DNA of 64,000 nucleotides from Biscogniauxia marginata (taxonomy: Eukaryota; Ascomycota; Sordariomycetes; Xylariales; Xylariaceae): contig MU404129.1 in the NCBI GenBank assembly GCA_022695795.1, positions 62,001 through 126,000 of the forward strand, read 5' to 3'. The notes under the pieces were generated by a model. The model did no database searches, was not told where the DNA came from, and saw only the letters and a program-made list of their open reading frames with translations. How positions within the stretch are numbered: position 1 is the first letter of the stretch; the number at the start of each line of letters is the position of its first letter. Below are positions 13,601 through 25,713 of this stretch, one piece after another. Made by a program: the position numbers and the translations under genes.

Positions 13601-15322
13601 TCTCCTCCTTATTGGCACAGCGGGGAGTGGAATATGAGGAGCGTGACCCTATTTACGACTATTCGTTCTTACCGTTCTCAAGGCTAGCTCCTGCGACTAC
13701 GAAGGCGTGAGGGGATAATGTCGTGCTCTGGGGCCACGACTTATGCAGAAAAGATAGCATGCCGATTCATTACTTTCCTGATAATGTGTAGTCAGACTAG
13801 TTGCTTCAAGGGATCAATTGATATCTGGAGTTGGGCTTCGAAGATAGTTACCCCTAGTCAGAGAAGCTCGTCCGGATTCTTCCAGATGGAGGCCTCTTCC
13901 ATCGTAGTAACCAATGATAATTCCGATTCGCTTGTGGCAACTATTGCCAACCCGAAGGATCTCCGGGAATCACCATGCCTTTACTTAGCGAGTCTCATGA
14001 GCCAATCCAACAGGATGACTCCCTACTACAACTCCTCTAGTGCCAAGTTGCTATCCTTGGACTTGCTTCCTGCGCAGCCTCCTTATCTTCCGCCTTCCCC
14101 TGTGTCGATAGATATGAACGGGCCAACTCGGTGCAATACACAGGGGAGGCACTATTGTTAACCACTCGGAAACAATATAGGGTACCGAATCGTTCGTGGT
14201 ACAGAGGCACGGGAGCTCCGGTATTCAGCAACAGTACCATCTCTAGCTACGCTGTATTGAACTATCTACTAAGGTGGTATAGGATTAGAGATTTGAACAT
14301 GCATTGCCCTATTCCTAGAGACCACTAACAGTAACAGCTAGTAACTAGCAGGTATAAGTTATATCCATAGGCAGTGTTCAGGTCATTAAGACGGTATATA
14401 GACGAGCTTTGACGGTCTGATACCTAATGATTTCCGTTCTGTCACCATCGATCTGAGTTCTTCGATGGTCCTGGAGCATGCTCTAGCTTCCTAACACACC
14501 CAAATGGAGTAAGATATACATTTTAAGGTGCGTACATCTCTCTCCCACTTGTAATAGACCAGGTCGTTACAGCCACAAGAATAGAGTAGATTTCTTTCCT
14601 CCCTCGAAGACCATAGGTTATTAGCTGCGTAGGGTAGCAGGAACAAATACCAGCAATCTGTGAGGCAAGAAGTATGATTTTAAGCAAACCAATATATATA
14701 TATTATTAGCCCAACTACTTGAGAATTCCATGACCAAGAGGGAAGAGAAAGCGTGTTCAATGTTACTCATCCCCTCTCTTGAAAATGCCCCCTTTTCTAA
14801 GCAGCTTACCCACACGACTTAAGCGTGCAACAAACGCGTCCTGCGTGTACTTTACATAGGAGCAAAGTAGGAGTCTTCATGAGCATCAAGCGCATCTCAT
14901 AAAATACCTCACATTAAAATACCACTTTCATCAAACGATTCCATGACTTTCAGGTGACCAGGGCCGTATGTATGACTTGGCGATCAAGGACCAACATCTA
15001 TCACCATTGAATGAACCAATTGAATTACTACCGGCAGAAGGCCAGAACCACCCCCATTGTTGTACCTCACGATTGAATTCAGAAAGAAGCATACTCCATC
15101 CGTCCATCCAGGTACAGGCGACGCACGAGGGACACAACACCGAATGAAATCGTGAGGTTTTATTCTTTTGGTCACGGGCCTTGCACATTTAACCAGTATG
15201 CTCGCTCTCCAGTCTCCCTCCTCCCGGTCCCATCGCCACCAGCTAGGTTAGGAGATTGAGTCCACACAGAGAGTGGGATAAAAAAATTAGGTGTATACAT
15301 TCAACGAGAGTCTAGCTGCTTC
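1601..15322. other. Long spacer with no supportable gene
   Basis: I looked at the open frames on both strands. The longest (4598-5023 minus, 7417-7866 minus, 9550-9969 plus, 13718-14161 plus) are under 150 codons, match no family I know, and do not join through good splice sites. No reverse transcriptase, transposase or terminal repeat was recognised. Visible low-complexity items are an A run at about 8919-8930, a GGAC tetramer array at about 10291-10309 and a short TA run near 14694-14704. A degraded transposon island or lineage-specific non-coding genes cannot be excluded. Confidence 0.6.
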
Positions 15323-18178
15323 CTATGCCTGCGTATTTCGTTGTTGTGGTGGTGGAGGGCTGGGCAAGACCGGCGATGTAGGGCCTGCTCCCCGTAAGTT
15401 GATAGCCCCGATCCTCGATACAATATTACTACCAACAGCGTCTACCGCACCGCGTGGCGATGTTAATGTTGGCCCTTCCGGTGCGGTCTCCTGCACCTTG
15501 AACAGTTTGATCCCCGTCCCGTTCCAGATTCCAACAGTTCCCTTCGCAACTTGCATCTCGCTCGCAAAAACGAAGCTCCACACCAGAGATTCGTACCACC
15601 CAAGAGCTAGGGGCGACCATTCGAAAGAGTGCACTCTGACCGGAGACGGCTCAATGGCCACCAGATCTGCCTCCTTGATAGTTTTCAAAGTTGCAGACGA
15701 CGGCGAGTCCGTAGTTAGCCCTTGGCGATTGATCAGAGCAGTCAGCTGTTGAATCACGTTGAGTATTGTATGGAGGGGTAGTTCTGGCAACCAGCTTTCG
15801 ATCCAGTTCGTCGATGGCTCGAATGCACCAGCAACTGACTGGCCAGTGGCGGAATAGCTGCCTAAGCTTGTAGTACTATTTTGCCTCGAGAATGTAGGGA
15901 CCCCAGCAGGCATCTTTCCTCTAGCTTTCTCAGACATCCCCTTCAGTTGTGTCGGCACGGCATCTTCAACATCTGCAACGGACGATGCCCGGGATGGGTT
16001 CTCACTTGGAGTGGACTGAGCTGGTGTCGGTCTATCATCTTCTTCGCTCTCGTCATCATCTTCGCCGATGGTAAAAGTGGTATCCTCCTCTGGCACGTCG
16101 CTCAACGTCGGGGTTCGTGGCTGTGCTGTTGTAGGACTACGTAGGCTATCCAATGAACTCCTCCTAGAGCCTGTGTCAAATGGATCGGATGGCTGTCCGG
16201 TCTCCTTGCGCCGGCGATTTCGGCGTTCAAGCTCTTCCTGACCGCTCTCGAGCGTGAAACTCCGTAAAGCCTCGAAACGTTTCCTATTCTTCAGGAGCAT
16301 ATACACAAAGTTTGGATTCTCTGGTTCATTTATTAGTCGATTCAGCATGCCTCTAAGGCCTGTTGAACTTACTGTGGTATTGATGTTCAATGATTGCATT
16401 CATTGACTCTAATAACGAGCTCAAAAGACTATGGTTGCCCTCGTTGGCTAGAAGGAAAGAGGGGGACGACATCGAATTGAATAATTGCATTAGCTTAGAG
16501 CACGAGATGCTACTGATTCCCTCTAAATAAGCGGCGATGTTGTTGATCACGGCTAGGAGCGCCGGATAGACGGCGGATAGCTTGCCCTGACTCCTTGTTA
16601 TAAGATTATAAATAGTCTGAAAGAAAGTCAGTCGAGCCGGTCTAGTAATAATTGATGGACTTACTTGGATTAGGAAGTCGGCATAAGTCCCTTTGAAACC
16701 GGGTATCCTTATTGCGACTGGTAGACTATCCTGGCCTTCGAAGTTCTTATTCAGATTTACACCGAAATTCTTCTCGACACTCAGGGTTTGTAATAAGAAG
16801 GCACACATTCTGACGACGCCTTGTTTCGAGGCATCCACCTTGTACTCGGTAGCGTAGAAGAGGATGAGAATGAGAAAGTCATGTACCCTTTGCGTGTCTA
16901 TCATGAACGACCTGAAGCGCTTGTTGCACTGGGTGACCTCCCAGAAGAGCATGATGATCTCAGGGGAGAATCTAGCCGTAGCCTGAGTTCCCGGGATGTA
17001 CGAAACATTGGCTTGTATTGGCTGGCTGAGTATCCGCGTCATGCCATCCACAATAAACTGGAAGTCCTGAGCCCGGTGCAATCTTCCTAGAAAGTGCCTA
17101 TAGTAGTTCTTTGGTGTAGAGCTAGAGGCGGATTCAGGTATCGGGTAGAGAAGAACGACTAGAAGAAATTGTAGGGTGTACGTGACGAGGATTTCTTTGG
17201 GATCCTTGCCTACGAGATTATTGATCGGCACCCGCCAGGTAGCTGGGTTATATTTAAGAGTCTAGCAAGATTAGCAAAGGGGCACCTAACATTTAACGAC
17301 TCGAGCTTACGGTATTTAGCAAAGAGCACAGCACGGAGAGCACAACTTGTTTATCGGGGCACGTGCAGATATAGGTCAAAGCCTTGGTCCCCTTGGTGGG
17401 GAGTATATTGGGCGACAAGTACATGCTCTGACTTGCTAGAGTCATGAGCAGACGCAGGATCTCGCACCGGTTACTCTCATACTCCTTCGTCGTAGGCACT
17501 GCGGTGTTGCAGCCGACGCCGCTCTGCCAAATGGCATAGGTGACCTTTGGCTTGCCATGGGGCTGTCTAGGGACAGTAAGATCGGAAAAGAAGAGCAAAT
17601 CGACGAGCGTGTCTATGAGCTCCTCGGCCAACGGCTTCACGTCCTCGAATTCCTCGGTGCGAGTCTTCGCATCTTGCAGGTCCTCTTGGGATTCGTCGAA
17701 GAGCACTTCGTTCGCGATAGCCGCTCGTCTCGTGCGTTTCCGGCGGACTCCCCAGAAGAACTTATCCTCCCAAGCTTGCAAGTGGTCGACTTCGTAGAGA
17801 TACGGGAGGATGCGGGTCAAGACACGGATGCAGTTCAGGGCATCCCGTTCGGGAGCAAATTCGGGGTCGGGAAAGGAAGGGTGGTGTCGCAAGATGAACA
17901 GGCGGGAGGTGACAGCAAGTATGAGGGTTTCTAGATTCTCAATGGCCCTGTCGCGAGTTCGTCGGATGTCGGCGGGCGCGAAGAGGCTGAACACGTCCTC
18001 GGCGGACTCTGGGAGCTCCCAGAACTACACATTGGTTTAGCAAGGGTGCACAACGCACGCAGGCGGCAGACGAGGAACTCACAGAAGTCCAGTAAGGGTC
18101 ATCAGCAGCTATGTGTCGCTCTTCCGACAGCCTGAAGATGCCCTTCTTGAAGACTAGCTTGGAGTCGCTGGCACCCAT
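15323..18178 (-). CDS. HID1: HID1/Ftp105-family Golgi trafficking protein
   Basis: Members of the Hid1 family are peripheral Golgi-associated proteins needed for trafficking and secretory-granule steps; the fission yeast relative is Ftp105. Five exons: 18178-18083, 18024-17311, 17261-16665, 16616-16373 and 16320-15323. They sum to 2649 bases, a protein of 882 residues, which is a normal length for fungal members. Introns are 48-58 bases with clear GT and AG ends. The N-terminus MGASDSK is an N-myristoylation-type motif, as known for animal HID1. The first 550 or so residues are helical and carry the family signature (for example the FAPADIRRTRD region early in exon 2). The last third contains an acidic Ser/Pro-rich linker, a hydrophobic WLPELPLHTIL segment and a proline-rich tail. 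The intron at 16664-16617 is 48 bases without an in-frame stop, so its retention would add 16 residues. Confidence 0.93.
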
Positions 18179-19086
18179 CGCGGCAACGTCATACCATGTC
18201 TACATGGAGCGAATGGCTATCAGATAATTGCTGTTGCGCCTAAGTATATTGATGTCAGGTAGCTAAATGCAGAATAGATAGGTCCTGTCACAAGCTTGTA
18301 TATTGCTTGCGACAAGGTTTGGTTTTCGATAGGTACAGTAGATGCAACTTTCCCTTAATGTGCTCCGTCTTTGTTACTTGTCACTTGGGGGCCCTGGGGT
18401 CGAGTCGGGGGGGTTGTTGTTTCGTCAGCGGGTCTTATCGATAAGCATAGCGTCCGGGGGTAGCTGAAGCCATCCCCAGCTGGCAGACTTACTACGGCAG
18501 CTGTCGTCAGACATCGCCCGTCTCTCTCGCGCTTACCTACATGTGCCTACCTAGGTAGGTATCATACCTAATACAATACTCTACACCTGCAAGTTCAGCA
18601 GCAGACAACCCTCCTAAAGCATGACATAAAATCGAAATGGTACCCAGGAAATGAGACTCTCTTTTTCTTCCTCCGTTCTATAGGTCAATTGGAAACTACC
18701 GTGTATGGTGGGTGTCAATCATTGATTACCCCGTACTCACTGACAACAGGGCGGCATTCCATTTGTTCTACAGAGTTTGTCACCACGTGGCTCTCATTAC
18801 ACATACCCATCAATGAGGGGATTTGAAATGGTAGGCTTGCAGGAGAATCCCCATCCGACTGCAGGTGAGATAAGATATCCCCGATTCGTTCGAGGATAGC
18901 TTCGAGCGGGATACCGGTCCGAGTAAGTCGACGATCGTCTTGTACTCTACCGACCTTTAGCCGGCTTATACATTCTGCTCAAGGGCGAGGATGGCGAAGC
19001 TCTCATGCAACCACATTAGTATAATGAGCAACGGGTAGACAGTATGATTGAACTAGGTTGGACGATATAATTTGTGATAACACAAA
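18179..19086. promoter_or_regulatory. Divergent promoter region between HID1 and the transporter gene
   Basis: Two genes are transcribed away from this 0.9 kb spacer, so it should hold both promoters. A perfect TACCTAGGTA palindrome lies at 18548-18557, and a T/C-rich stretch lies around 18660-18680. No further element could be assigned. Confidence 0.5.
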
Positions 19087-20607
19087 ATGTCGACCTCTCG
19101 GACCGCTATTATCACTGAGGCCCAGTCGTACCCAATGACTGAGCTCCCTCGCCAACCCGCCAAGGTTACCAAAGATCCAGAGTCATGTTCACTGGAAGGC
19201 CTCCCAGCTGGAGATGTTATCCAGCGTGAGCCAGGAGCGCCATTTATTAAGCTAGTTGTTGCCGGCTACTCCCTTTTTCTGCGCTGGGGTCAATGACGGC
19301 ACATTGGGCCCTCTAATCCCCTACATTCTTTCGAGCTTTCGGATCGGCACTGGCCGAGTAGCTATCGTGCATGTAACCCTGATCACGAATATCTTTGATA
19401 TTGATACTGATTAAACTAGCTACGCTACCAACTTCGCCGGATGGCTACTCGCCGCTATCACGAGCCCGATCTTGACGGCTCATCTGACACTGGGCCAGCT
19501 TTTGGGCATCGGCGCCGCTCTCCAGCTCGTCGCCTACTGCCTACGGCCATGGAGCCCTCTGCCGCTCTTCTGCATCACTTTCTTCCTACAGTCCCTTGGC
19601 ATGGCGTACCAAGACTCTCATTCCAACATGTTCGTCAGCGGGCTCAGAAATGTGCCTCACCGGTGGCTAAGCTTTATCCACGCGTGTTATGCCCTCGGGT
19701 GCTTCGTTGGCCCATTGATTGCCATGGTCATGGCTACGAGTCCCAATTCTATGGCCATCGACGGCTGGAAGAGAGTTTACCTCGTGCTGATCGGCATCTG
19801 CACCCTGAACATGACCGGCGTCATGGTCGCCTTCCGGGATACATTCTACAGCAAGCTGTATACTCGGGATAGTGTCTCTGGGGGTGGGAGGCGTAACAAA
19901 GCCGCCTTCCAGGAGATGATACATGTCCTGAAGCAAAAGACCCTGTGGTCCCTCAGTCTCTTTTACTTTTTCACCCTGGGTGCGCTCTTCACGGCCGGAG
20001 GCCGGGTCGTCGAATTCCTAACTACGGTGCGAGGTGGCGGTCTCGCCAATATAGGCTATGTGCCAACGGGCTTTTACGGTGGTATGCTCGCCGGGCGTCT
20101 GTTGCCCTCAGAACCCACGTTCCGATTCAGCGAACGAAAGATGCTGTTGATTTACTGTGGTCTGTGTGTAGTGTTACAACTCGTCTTCTGGCTGCAGCCG
20201 AACATCGTTGGAAGTGCCGTGGCACTCAGTCTGATGGGTTTTGTCTCGGGGCCTTTCTTCGCTACCGTTAGTAAATCCCTACATTGCCTAGATCATCAAG
20301 AGAGGTTAACCTATTATTTAGGGGATGTCAGTCGCCCCGAAGTTGTTCCCCCGCGCATCGCAACCGGCAGCACTAGGTAAGAAGTCTTTCATTACTAGAA
20401 CCATAGCTATCTCAAAGCTTATGAGAAAATCACATAGGTTTCATTTTTGTTCTAGCGCAAGCCGGGGGTGCCATTTTCCCGTCTATCACGGGTCTTATAG
20501 CAACGAGCGCGGGTGTGGCGGTCTTGCAACCTATTGTACTTGTACTTTACGTCGCGGGAGGCGTTAGCTGGTGGCTAATACCGAAAGTACCAAGTCGTAA
20601 CGAATAA
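19087..20607 (+). pseudogene. Major facilitator transporter (BSC6/FHS-like), frame-disrupted
   Basis: The product resembles fungal major facilitator permeases of the group that includes yeast Bsc6, polytopic membrane proteins of unknown substrate. The start is ATG at 19087. The N-terminal frame (to about 19272) and the conserved CAGVNDGTLGPLIPY helix are in different frames because of one extra base in the CCCTTTTTC run at 19271-19279. A probable intron follows at 19373-19419, and the next exon is again one base out, resuming at 19421. From there the gene is clean: exon to 20266, intron 20267-20321, exon to 20376, intron 20377-20437, last exon to TAA at 20605-20607. At least ten hydrophobic helices are visible, with a GYVPTGFYGG loop motif. 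Apart from the two single-base breaks it looks intact, so it is either a young pseudogene or a functional gene with assembly errors. HID1 lies divergently upstream. Confidence 0.78.
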
Positions 20608-22161
20608 ATATTCTCGTATACGTTGAATGAAACATAAACAGACTCGATACTTTGTTGGTGGAGTAACACTGTAGTCCTGTCGTAGTAAAGGGTCTGTCCT
20701 CTGTGCATGGCAACCTTAGGAAATGACCCCAAAGCGAACCGAAAAGGCCCACGCTGATGAACAATTCAGCGAGCATATATTATCACTCAACAGTGTTTCG
20801 AACCCCAACCGTCATCATTTCATCGATTTCGCTGTTTGCCCCAAACTACAATGATATCTTCACTTTACCGTCGGGTTCGTCTCTCCTCGTGAGTTCGGCA
20901 ACGCTCCGTACACAATACAAACACGGAAGGAAAAGGAAAGACGTTTCCCAGCTTCCCGATTTAAACCACATACATACCTCACTTAAATAATGCTCACAAT
21001 ATCAATTATGCATATATAACCACTGTGACGCGGAATTGGTTTATAAATACCTAACCTTAGGTACTATAATCACTTATTAATCTGGCAGTTGGCGCGGAGA
21101 ATACTCAACTGACATACAGCTGGCTGACCGACCCATCTTTTAAATTAGAGAAAACCAGTCCCGTTCATCCAAGAAGAAGAAAAAAACTTCTTTCCTTCCC
21201 GCCCAAACAAACATATTCATATTCTCTCTCCCACGCCAACAGCCCTGTTACCACGAACCCAACCCCGGGGAACGATAGGAGGGCAGGCGCGGGAAAGTGC
21301 CAGCCCGGCGAAAATAATTGATAAACATGACAATAACAGATTGCCCACCGTTACTGAAAGGGCACTGGATCGATCGTAGGTCTGCCGGCGCACACGCACA
21401 CACATACGCACGCATACATAACACGCGGAAAAGCGTAAGTCAACCCGGTTAGGAAGAAGCTCAGCCCCCCCTTCGTTTTCACGAGAGAGAGAGCGCGCTG
21501 CGGCGAGGATATCACTTTGGCATCTACAAAAAGAAGAAGAAAAAGAAAAAGAAAGCCAACCCACACCGGAACCAATTGCGAAGGTTCTCCCACCTTTCTC
21601 AATCCTACCGCTACTACTCCATACCCGTACCCATTACCCCCTTACCCACAGCTTCAAATTATGCTAGAGCTTGCCGTCTCGAACTATGTATTACAGCGAG
21701 CAAGTGTGGACAGTGAAGCGATATGAAAAAAAAAACACCATCGTTGCTTGATATATATATATATCTGGCGGCGTCCGGCAGGGACCGTTCATCGCATCTA
21801 GCTCGTGTTCGAGATGAACTTGATGCTCGGTATTCGTTGGAGACATTATATATATCTACATCTAGGTACTTAGTCATTTGGGCGAAAAGTACTCACTTCG
21901 TATCTATGAGATGAGGTGAGATGTAATTTTCATTGTCACTTAGAGTCAGTTTAATAGACCTAATTTGATAAGTGTGCTTTTCCTTCTTCAAGAACTTCAT
22001 GTGTGAGCTATCATTGAAACTACCTGTCCACCCCAAGAAACCTGCTCCATGCTTTAGATCTTGCTTTCAGGTGGCGGTCTATATGGGTAATCAATAAAAG
22101 GTGCTCTTCCTCCGACTTTGGCCTTTTTGTATATGTATACCTAGTTTTTAGTGTTACTTAC
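20608..22161. other. Intergenic region between convergent transporter and glyoxalase genes
   Basis: Nothing coding was recognised. It contains (CA)n-like sequence around 21390-21415, an A/G-rich stretch at about 21527-21555, a short (TA) run near 21752-21763 and a poly-A run at about 21724-21734. Both flanking genes end here, so it should contain two 3' ends. Confidence 0.5.
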
Positions 22162-23685
22162 TTACTTGAAGTTGTTTTTCAACTCTCGGAGCTTGGCCAT
22201 GACGGCAACAGGCTCCGTTTCGCCAGTGGCCTTCTGAATTACGGGATCCTTGTTCGGGCAGCCGTCAGCCTAAATATCTAGGGACCACGCCTTGCCTCTG
22301 CGCAGACTTACCTCTACTCGCATGAAGACGTTGTGTTGCTGTACCAGGCAAGTTAGCTTCGATCCCCAGACAGCTAGCCTACGGACGGAATGGTGCCTAC
22401 CTTCTCATCGCCGATTGTGAACTTTCCTTGTGTCTCCTTGTTGTTCTCGGCGAAGGATTGTAGGCTCTTGATCGCCTCGTTCTGGAGGACCGAGATGCCG
22501 AACTTGACGTTGGCCTTTGTATACTCGTGGCCAGGCTGTTATCATTGATAAGCGCCGTCATGGTAGTACTTAAGGAGTGAACCACCCACATAAACCTTGG
22601 TGTCGTCAGGCAGCGCCGCCAGGGTTTTATTTAGAGCTGTGTGCATTTGCCCTGCATTACCCTCGAAGAACCTCCCGCACCCTAGCTCGGATTAGCTATC
22701 TGCCCCCTTCCATTGACTTTATTTTCTCACGCTGCTATTCATGAAGGTGATAGCTGGGGGACTTGCATACCCGCGTGGAAGAGGGTATCTCCCGTGAATA
22801 CAACTTTATCATCGCCATCCTGCGCGAACCAGCAAATACTGTCTTGTGTGTGGCAGGGCGTGTAGAGGCCCTTCACCGCGATGCTGCCGACCTGGAAACC
22901 CTCGCCGTTGGGAGGAGTCGTCGTGACGCCTTGACAGTCCTTGCCGCCGATGATGGGTAACTTTGGGGTGCCCAACTCGGCCCGCTAATACGCAGCCGGT
23001 GTTAGATACCTTTGACTACTATCTTGGGAGAGTCACATCTACTGACCAGCTTTTCATTTCCACCAGCATGGTCCCAATGGCTGTAATATCATTAGTGGCA
23101 AGAAGCTTGAGATTACGTTGTGGAGAAAGCCTACTGGTGTGTATTGACTATAGCCGTGAGGTTAATCTTTCCGCCTTTGATGGCCTCCGTCAGAACCGGG
23201 GCGACCCTAAAGTTCCGTGTTAGGCCTCGACCGCCCCATCGGAAGGTCCGGTTGGGGGACCGGCTTACTCTTCGGGATTTGCGGGGTCGATGACTACAGC
23301 ATCCTTGGATTTGTCGTCGACCAGGAGGTAGGCATAGTTGTCACTAGTCCCCGTCCCTGAACCTCTGTATTAATAACTGCAGAACTTCGATACGGCGACT
23401 GATAACCGCCCGATAGTCTACTCGACTTACACATAGGAATCGATTGGATATGCATGGTGCGTGCAAAGGCAGGCTTGCGCGGAGTTAGTTCCGGAATGGA
23501 GAGAGGGGAAGGAGACCTTGATGACCACACATCGATCCCTATCTAGGGTACCTTTACATAGGGGGGCAGGGTAAGGTGAATTCGGGGATAGAACTCACAG
23601 GTGCAGTCAATTTGTTGATAATCCTTCGTGGAGCTGTAGCCGTAGCTGAGGTAGCCAGAAACCTTGATCTCGCGAGGAAATTCAT
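22162..23685 (-). CDS. GLO2: Glyoxalase II (hydroxyacylglutathione hydrolase), mitochondrial form
   Basis: Hydrolyses S-D-lactoylglutathione to D-lactate and glutathione, the second step of methylglyoxal detoxification. Ten exons: 23685-23599, 23473-23431, 23356-23269, 23206-23135, 23080-23047, 22984-22771, 22681-22590, 22535-22401, 22338-22312 and 22269-22162, giving 299 residues. The metallo-beta-lactamase fold motif THHHWDH is assembled across an intron (long-form residues 95-101). [17 protein letters not shown] and PGHEYTKA supply the remaining metal and substrate ligands. The first exon (29 residues beginning [10 protein letters not shown], Arg-rich, no acidic residues) reads as a mitochondrial presequence. 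Its 125-base intron ends ACTAACTCCGCGCAAG, a strong branch point plus acceptor. An internal ATG at 23455 (MHIQSIPM) would give a 264-residue cytosolic form. The two-isoform idea is inference. Confidence 0.93.
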
Positions 23686-24238
23686 AAGGAGCCACCCACA
23701 AATGTGCTTTGGTGATGCGTCTGTGATATCCTGTTGCTTTTCTCCCACTGCTGACAAATTGGAGAGACCAGAGTCCGAAGCAGCAGGTAACAATGACGTC
23801 GGCCGATCGGAACGGACCGCCTGCTACTCGGAGTTAATGCTGCCAGCTGTTGCGACCTGCCTGGGTTAGGTGAATCTGTAGGGGAGCTTTCTCAGCGACA
23901 TGCACCGATCACGACATCTATAAGTCGAGACCTATTCATGGCTTCGTTGGTTGATTCAAGACTATTGATATACGTCAAGCAGGCGTTCTTTAATGTGTGG
24001 TGAAGAAATTATACCACAAGAGTTACTTCCGACGGCTCAAAATATCATGAGGTAGAGAACACGGCAAAATGTTTTCTGAATGGAAAAACCCAATACTACA
24101 TTCTTGACACTTCGTGGTTTGGATTACATGATCTGGGAATAATTATCGTGCTGGAAAAAGCTGCATCTAGGCAAGGCGATGATCGCTGAGCTGCGACAGT
24201 ATCAAACCAACCTAGAGAAACTCATTAAATCACAACTA
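23686..24238. promoter_or_regulatory. Probable upstream region of GLO2 and 3' flank of LAS1
   Basis: The 0.55 kb spacer lies between two minus-strand genes, so it should hold the 3' end of LAS1 and the promoter of GLO2. No coding signal or specific element was recognised. Confidence 0.45.
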
Positions 24239-25713
24239 CTATGCTATTCCGATAGGTTTCGGCTTCCACGAGCCTTCGTATCTAGACCACCCTGTTGTCC
24301 GACTTGGTGCCTCAGCTGGTGCGTCGACAATATGATCCGTATTGTTGTTATTGTTGAACTGGATTTCCTCGAGCTCATTATTCAGTGCCTGCAGCTCGGT
24401 TTTGATGGCTTCAGTGTCCCTATCCTTAGCGGCCGAACTAGCATCGAGCCCTGGAGCCGAGGAGACCGCGAAGGTTCCGTCCAGTATCCCGCGAGACAGC
24501 TGAAGCGACCGGAGGATGGTACGGGGGTGGTCGGAGGAATCTCCGATATCAGCTAGTGCCTGCAGTAGGACAGCGTCGTCCCACTGCTTCAGCTGCTTTT
24601 GCAGGGCCTTAGTCTGCCCCGTCTGTTCCTCTCGCAGGTACTGTAATAGTAAATCTCTGCACTGATTCGACCTCCCCTCCTTAGCATCATCTTCACTCTG
24701 GGCGAGATCTTTCCAATAGTAGTCCCAGATCCATGCGAGCGCCTTCTTGGCCGCAGACCTGAGCTTGGAGAGCGAGGGTAGATGCTCGTGCGTGGCTTGA
24801 TGTCTTAGCTCGACGAATGCAGCTGGCAAACCAATAGTCTTAGCAATAGAATACATGCTCAACTTGCGCTGCTTGTCCTGCTGGCTGTCCAGAAGACCGG
24901 TGACGAAACTGGGGTTAGAACTCCATTGTTAGCGGGACCGTAGAGTTCAGCATGCAGCAACCGAGCGGGCGACATCCGATATGCCATGCAAAATGGATCG
25001 CCCTTTGCACTGAACCTTGCCAGTGCGATACAATCGTGGAAGTACAAAAGTTTGGTGCATTTGCCACATGAGTAATTTTGAAACTCGAGGGATGCCTCTG
25101 TCGAAGTAAGTTCCTAGCGGATATACTTGCTTGAAGAAGCTAGGTGAGAGCATCTCTAGTATTGAATATATTGGTTCCCTCCCCGCTGATAGACAGAGTT
25201 TACCATAGTAGTGAGGGCTAAACTCTGTACAGCTTCCCGAAGAGAGCATCGACCGTACTTTGGAGGGCTTGAGGAAATAAGACTGGAGGAACCCGGTGTT
25301 TCGAAGAGAAGAAATAAGGAAGGACAGAAAACTTCTACACACCGACTAAATGCGGCCGAATATGCAGCTCGTATAGCGTAAGAAGAACTGTTCGCCCTTG
25401 ACCTGGTCTCATGAAGATCGATGAGGATGGCGGCCGTCAGAAGTGCCGTAGACTCGACCAAGTGGGGGCAGCCGCCGCGTTGCGTCCACATCGACACGCG
25501 GGAGACGGCATGTTGCTGCTGTCTCTCTGCCGCCACGTCCCCGTCTTCGTCCTCGTTTCGCTGGCGATCATGGTCATGTCCATGTCCATTTTCATGGTCC
25601 TTATCAGCGGCAGTTGTCGTCGTGGTGTTCGTCCGTGGTGAAGGATAAAATTGCTGACGGACTCTCAATAGTTCCTGACGGTCCCGCCAGGGCGTGTGGA
25701 TATACTGAACCAT
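24239..25713 (-). CDS. LAS1: LAS1 pre-rRNA ITS2 endonuclease
   Basis: Las1 is the HEPN-family ribonuclease that, with the Grc3 kinase, cleaves ITS2 during 60S ribosome maturation in the nucleus. Exons are 25713-25343 and 24908-24239, giving 346 residues in phase. The start is ATG with family sequence near the N-terminus ([17 protein letters not shown]), followed by a His/Asp-rich insert, then [14 protein letters not shown]. The HEPN catalytic motif R-H-Q-A-T-H lies at residues 159-164 in exon 2, and the conserved C-terminal tail (WKPKPIG) is present. The protein is shorter than budding-yeast Las1 (502 residues) but has both conserved ends. The intron is 434 bases (24909-25342), far longer than any other here, with a GTGTGT donor and CTAAC motifs just before CCCAG. 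A T23 tract lies 85 bases upstream of the start. Confidence 0.9.

Noticed and set aside
13718..14161. 147-codon plus-strand frame as a gene
   Set aside because: No known motif, no supporting splice sites or neighbours, and overlapping frames of similar length occur on the other strand.
1601..15322. Retrotransposon or secondary-metabolite cluster in the long spacer
   Set aside because: No polymerase, transposase, synthase or long terminal repeat signature was recognised in any frame.
24947..25342. 131-codon frame inside the LAS1 intron as a separate or retained coding region
   Set aside because: The splice from 25343 to 24908 restores Las1 sequence in phase, and the intronic frame matches nothing in the family.
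24909..25342. C/D-box snoRNA in the LAS1 intron
   Set aside because: No RTGATGA-type C box is visible on the sense strand, so there is no positive evidence.
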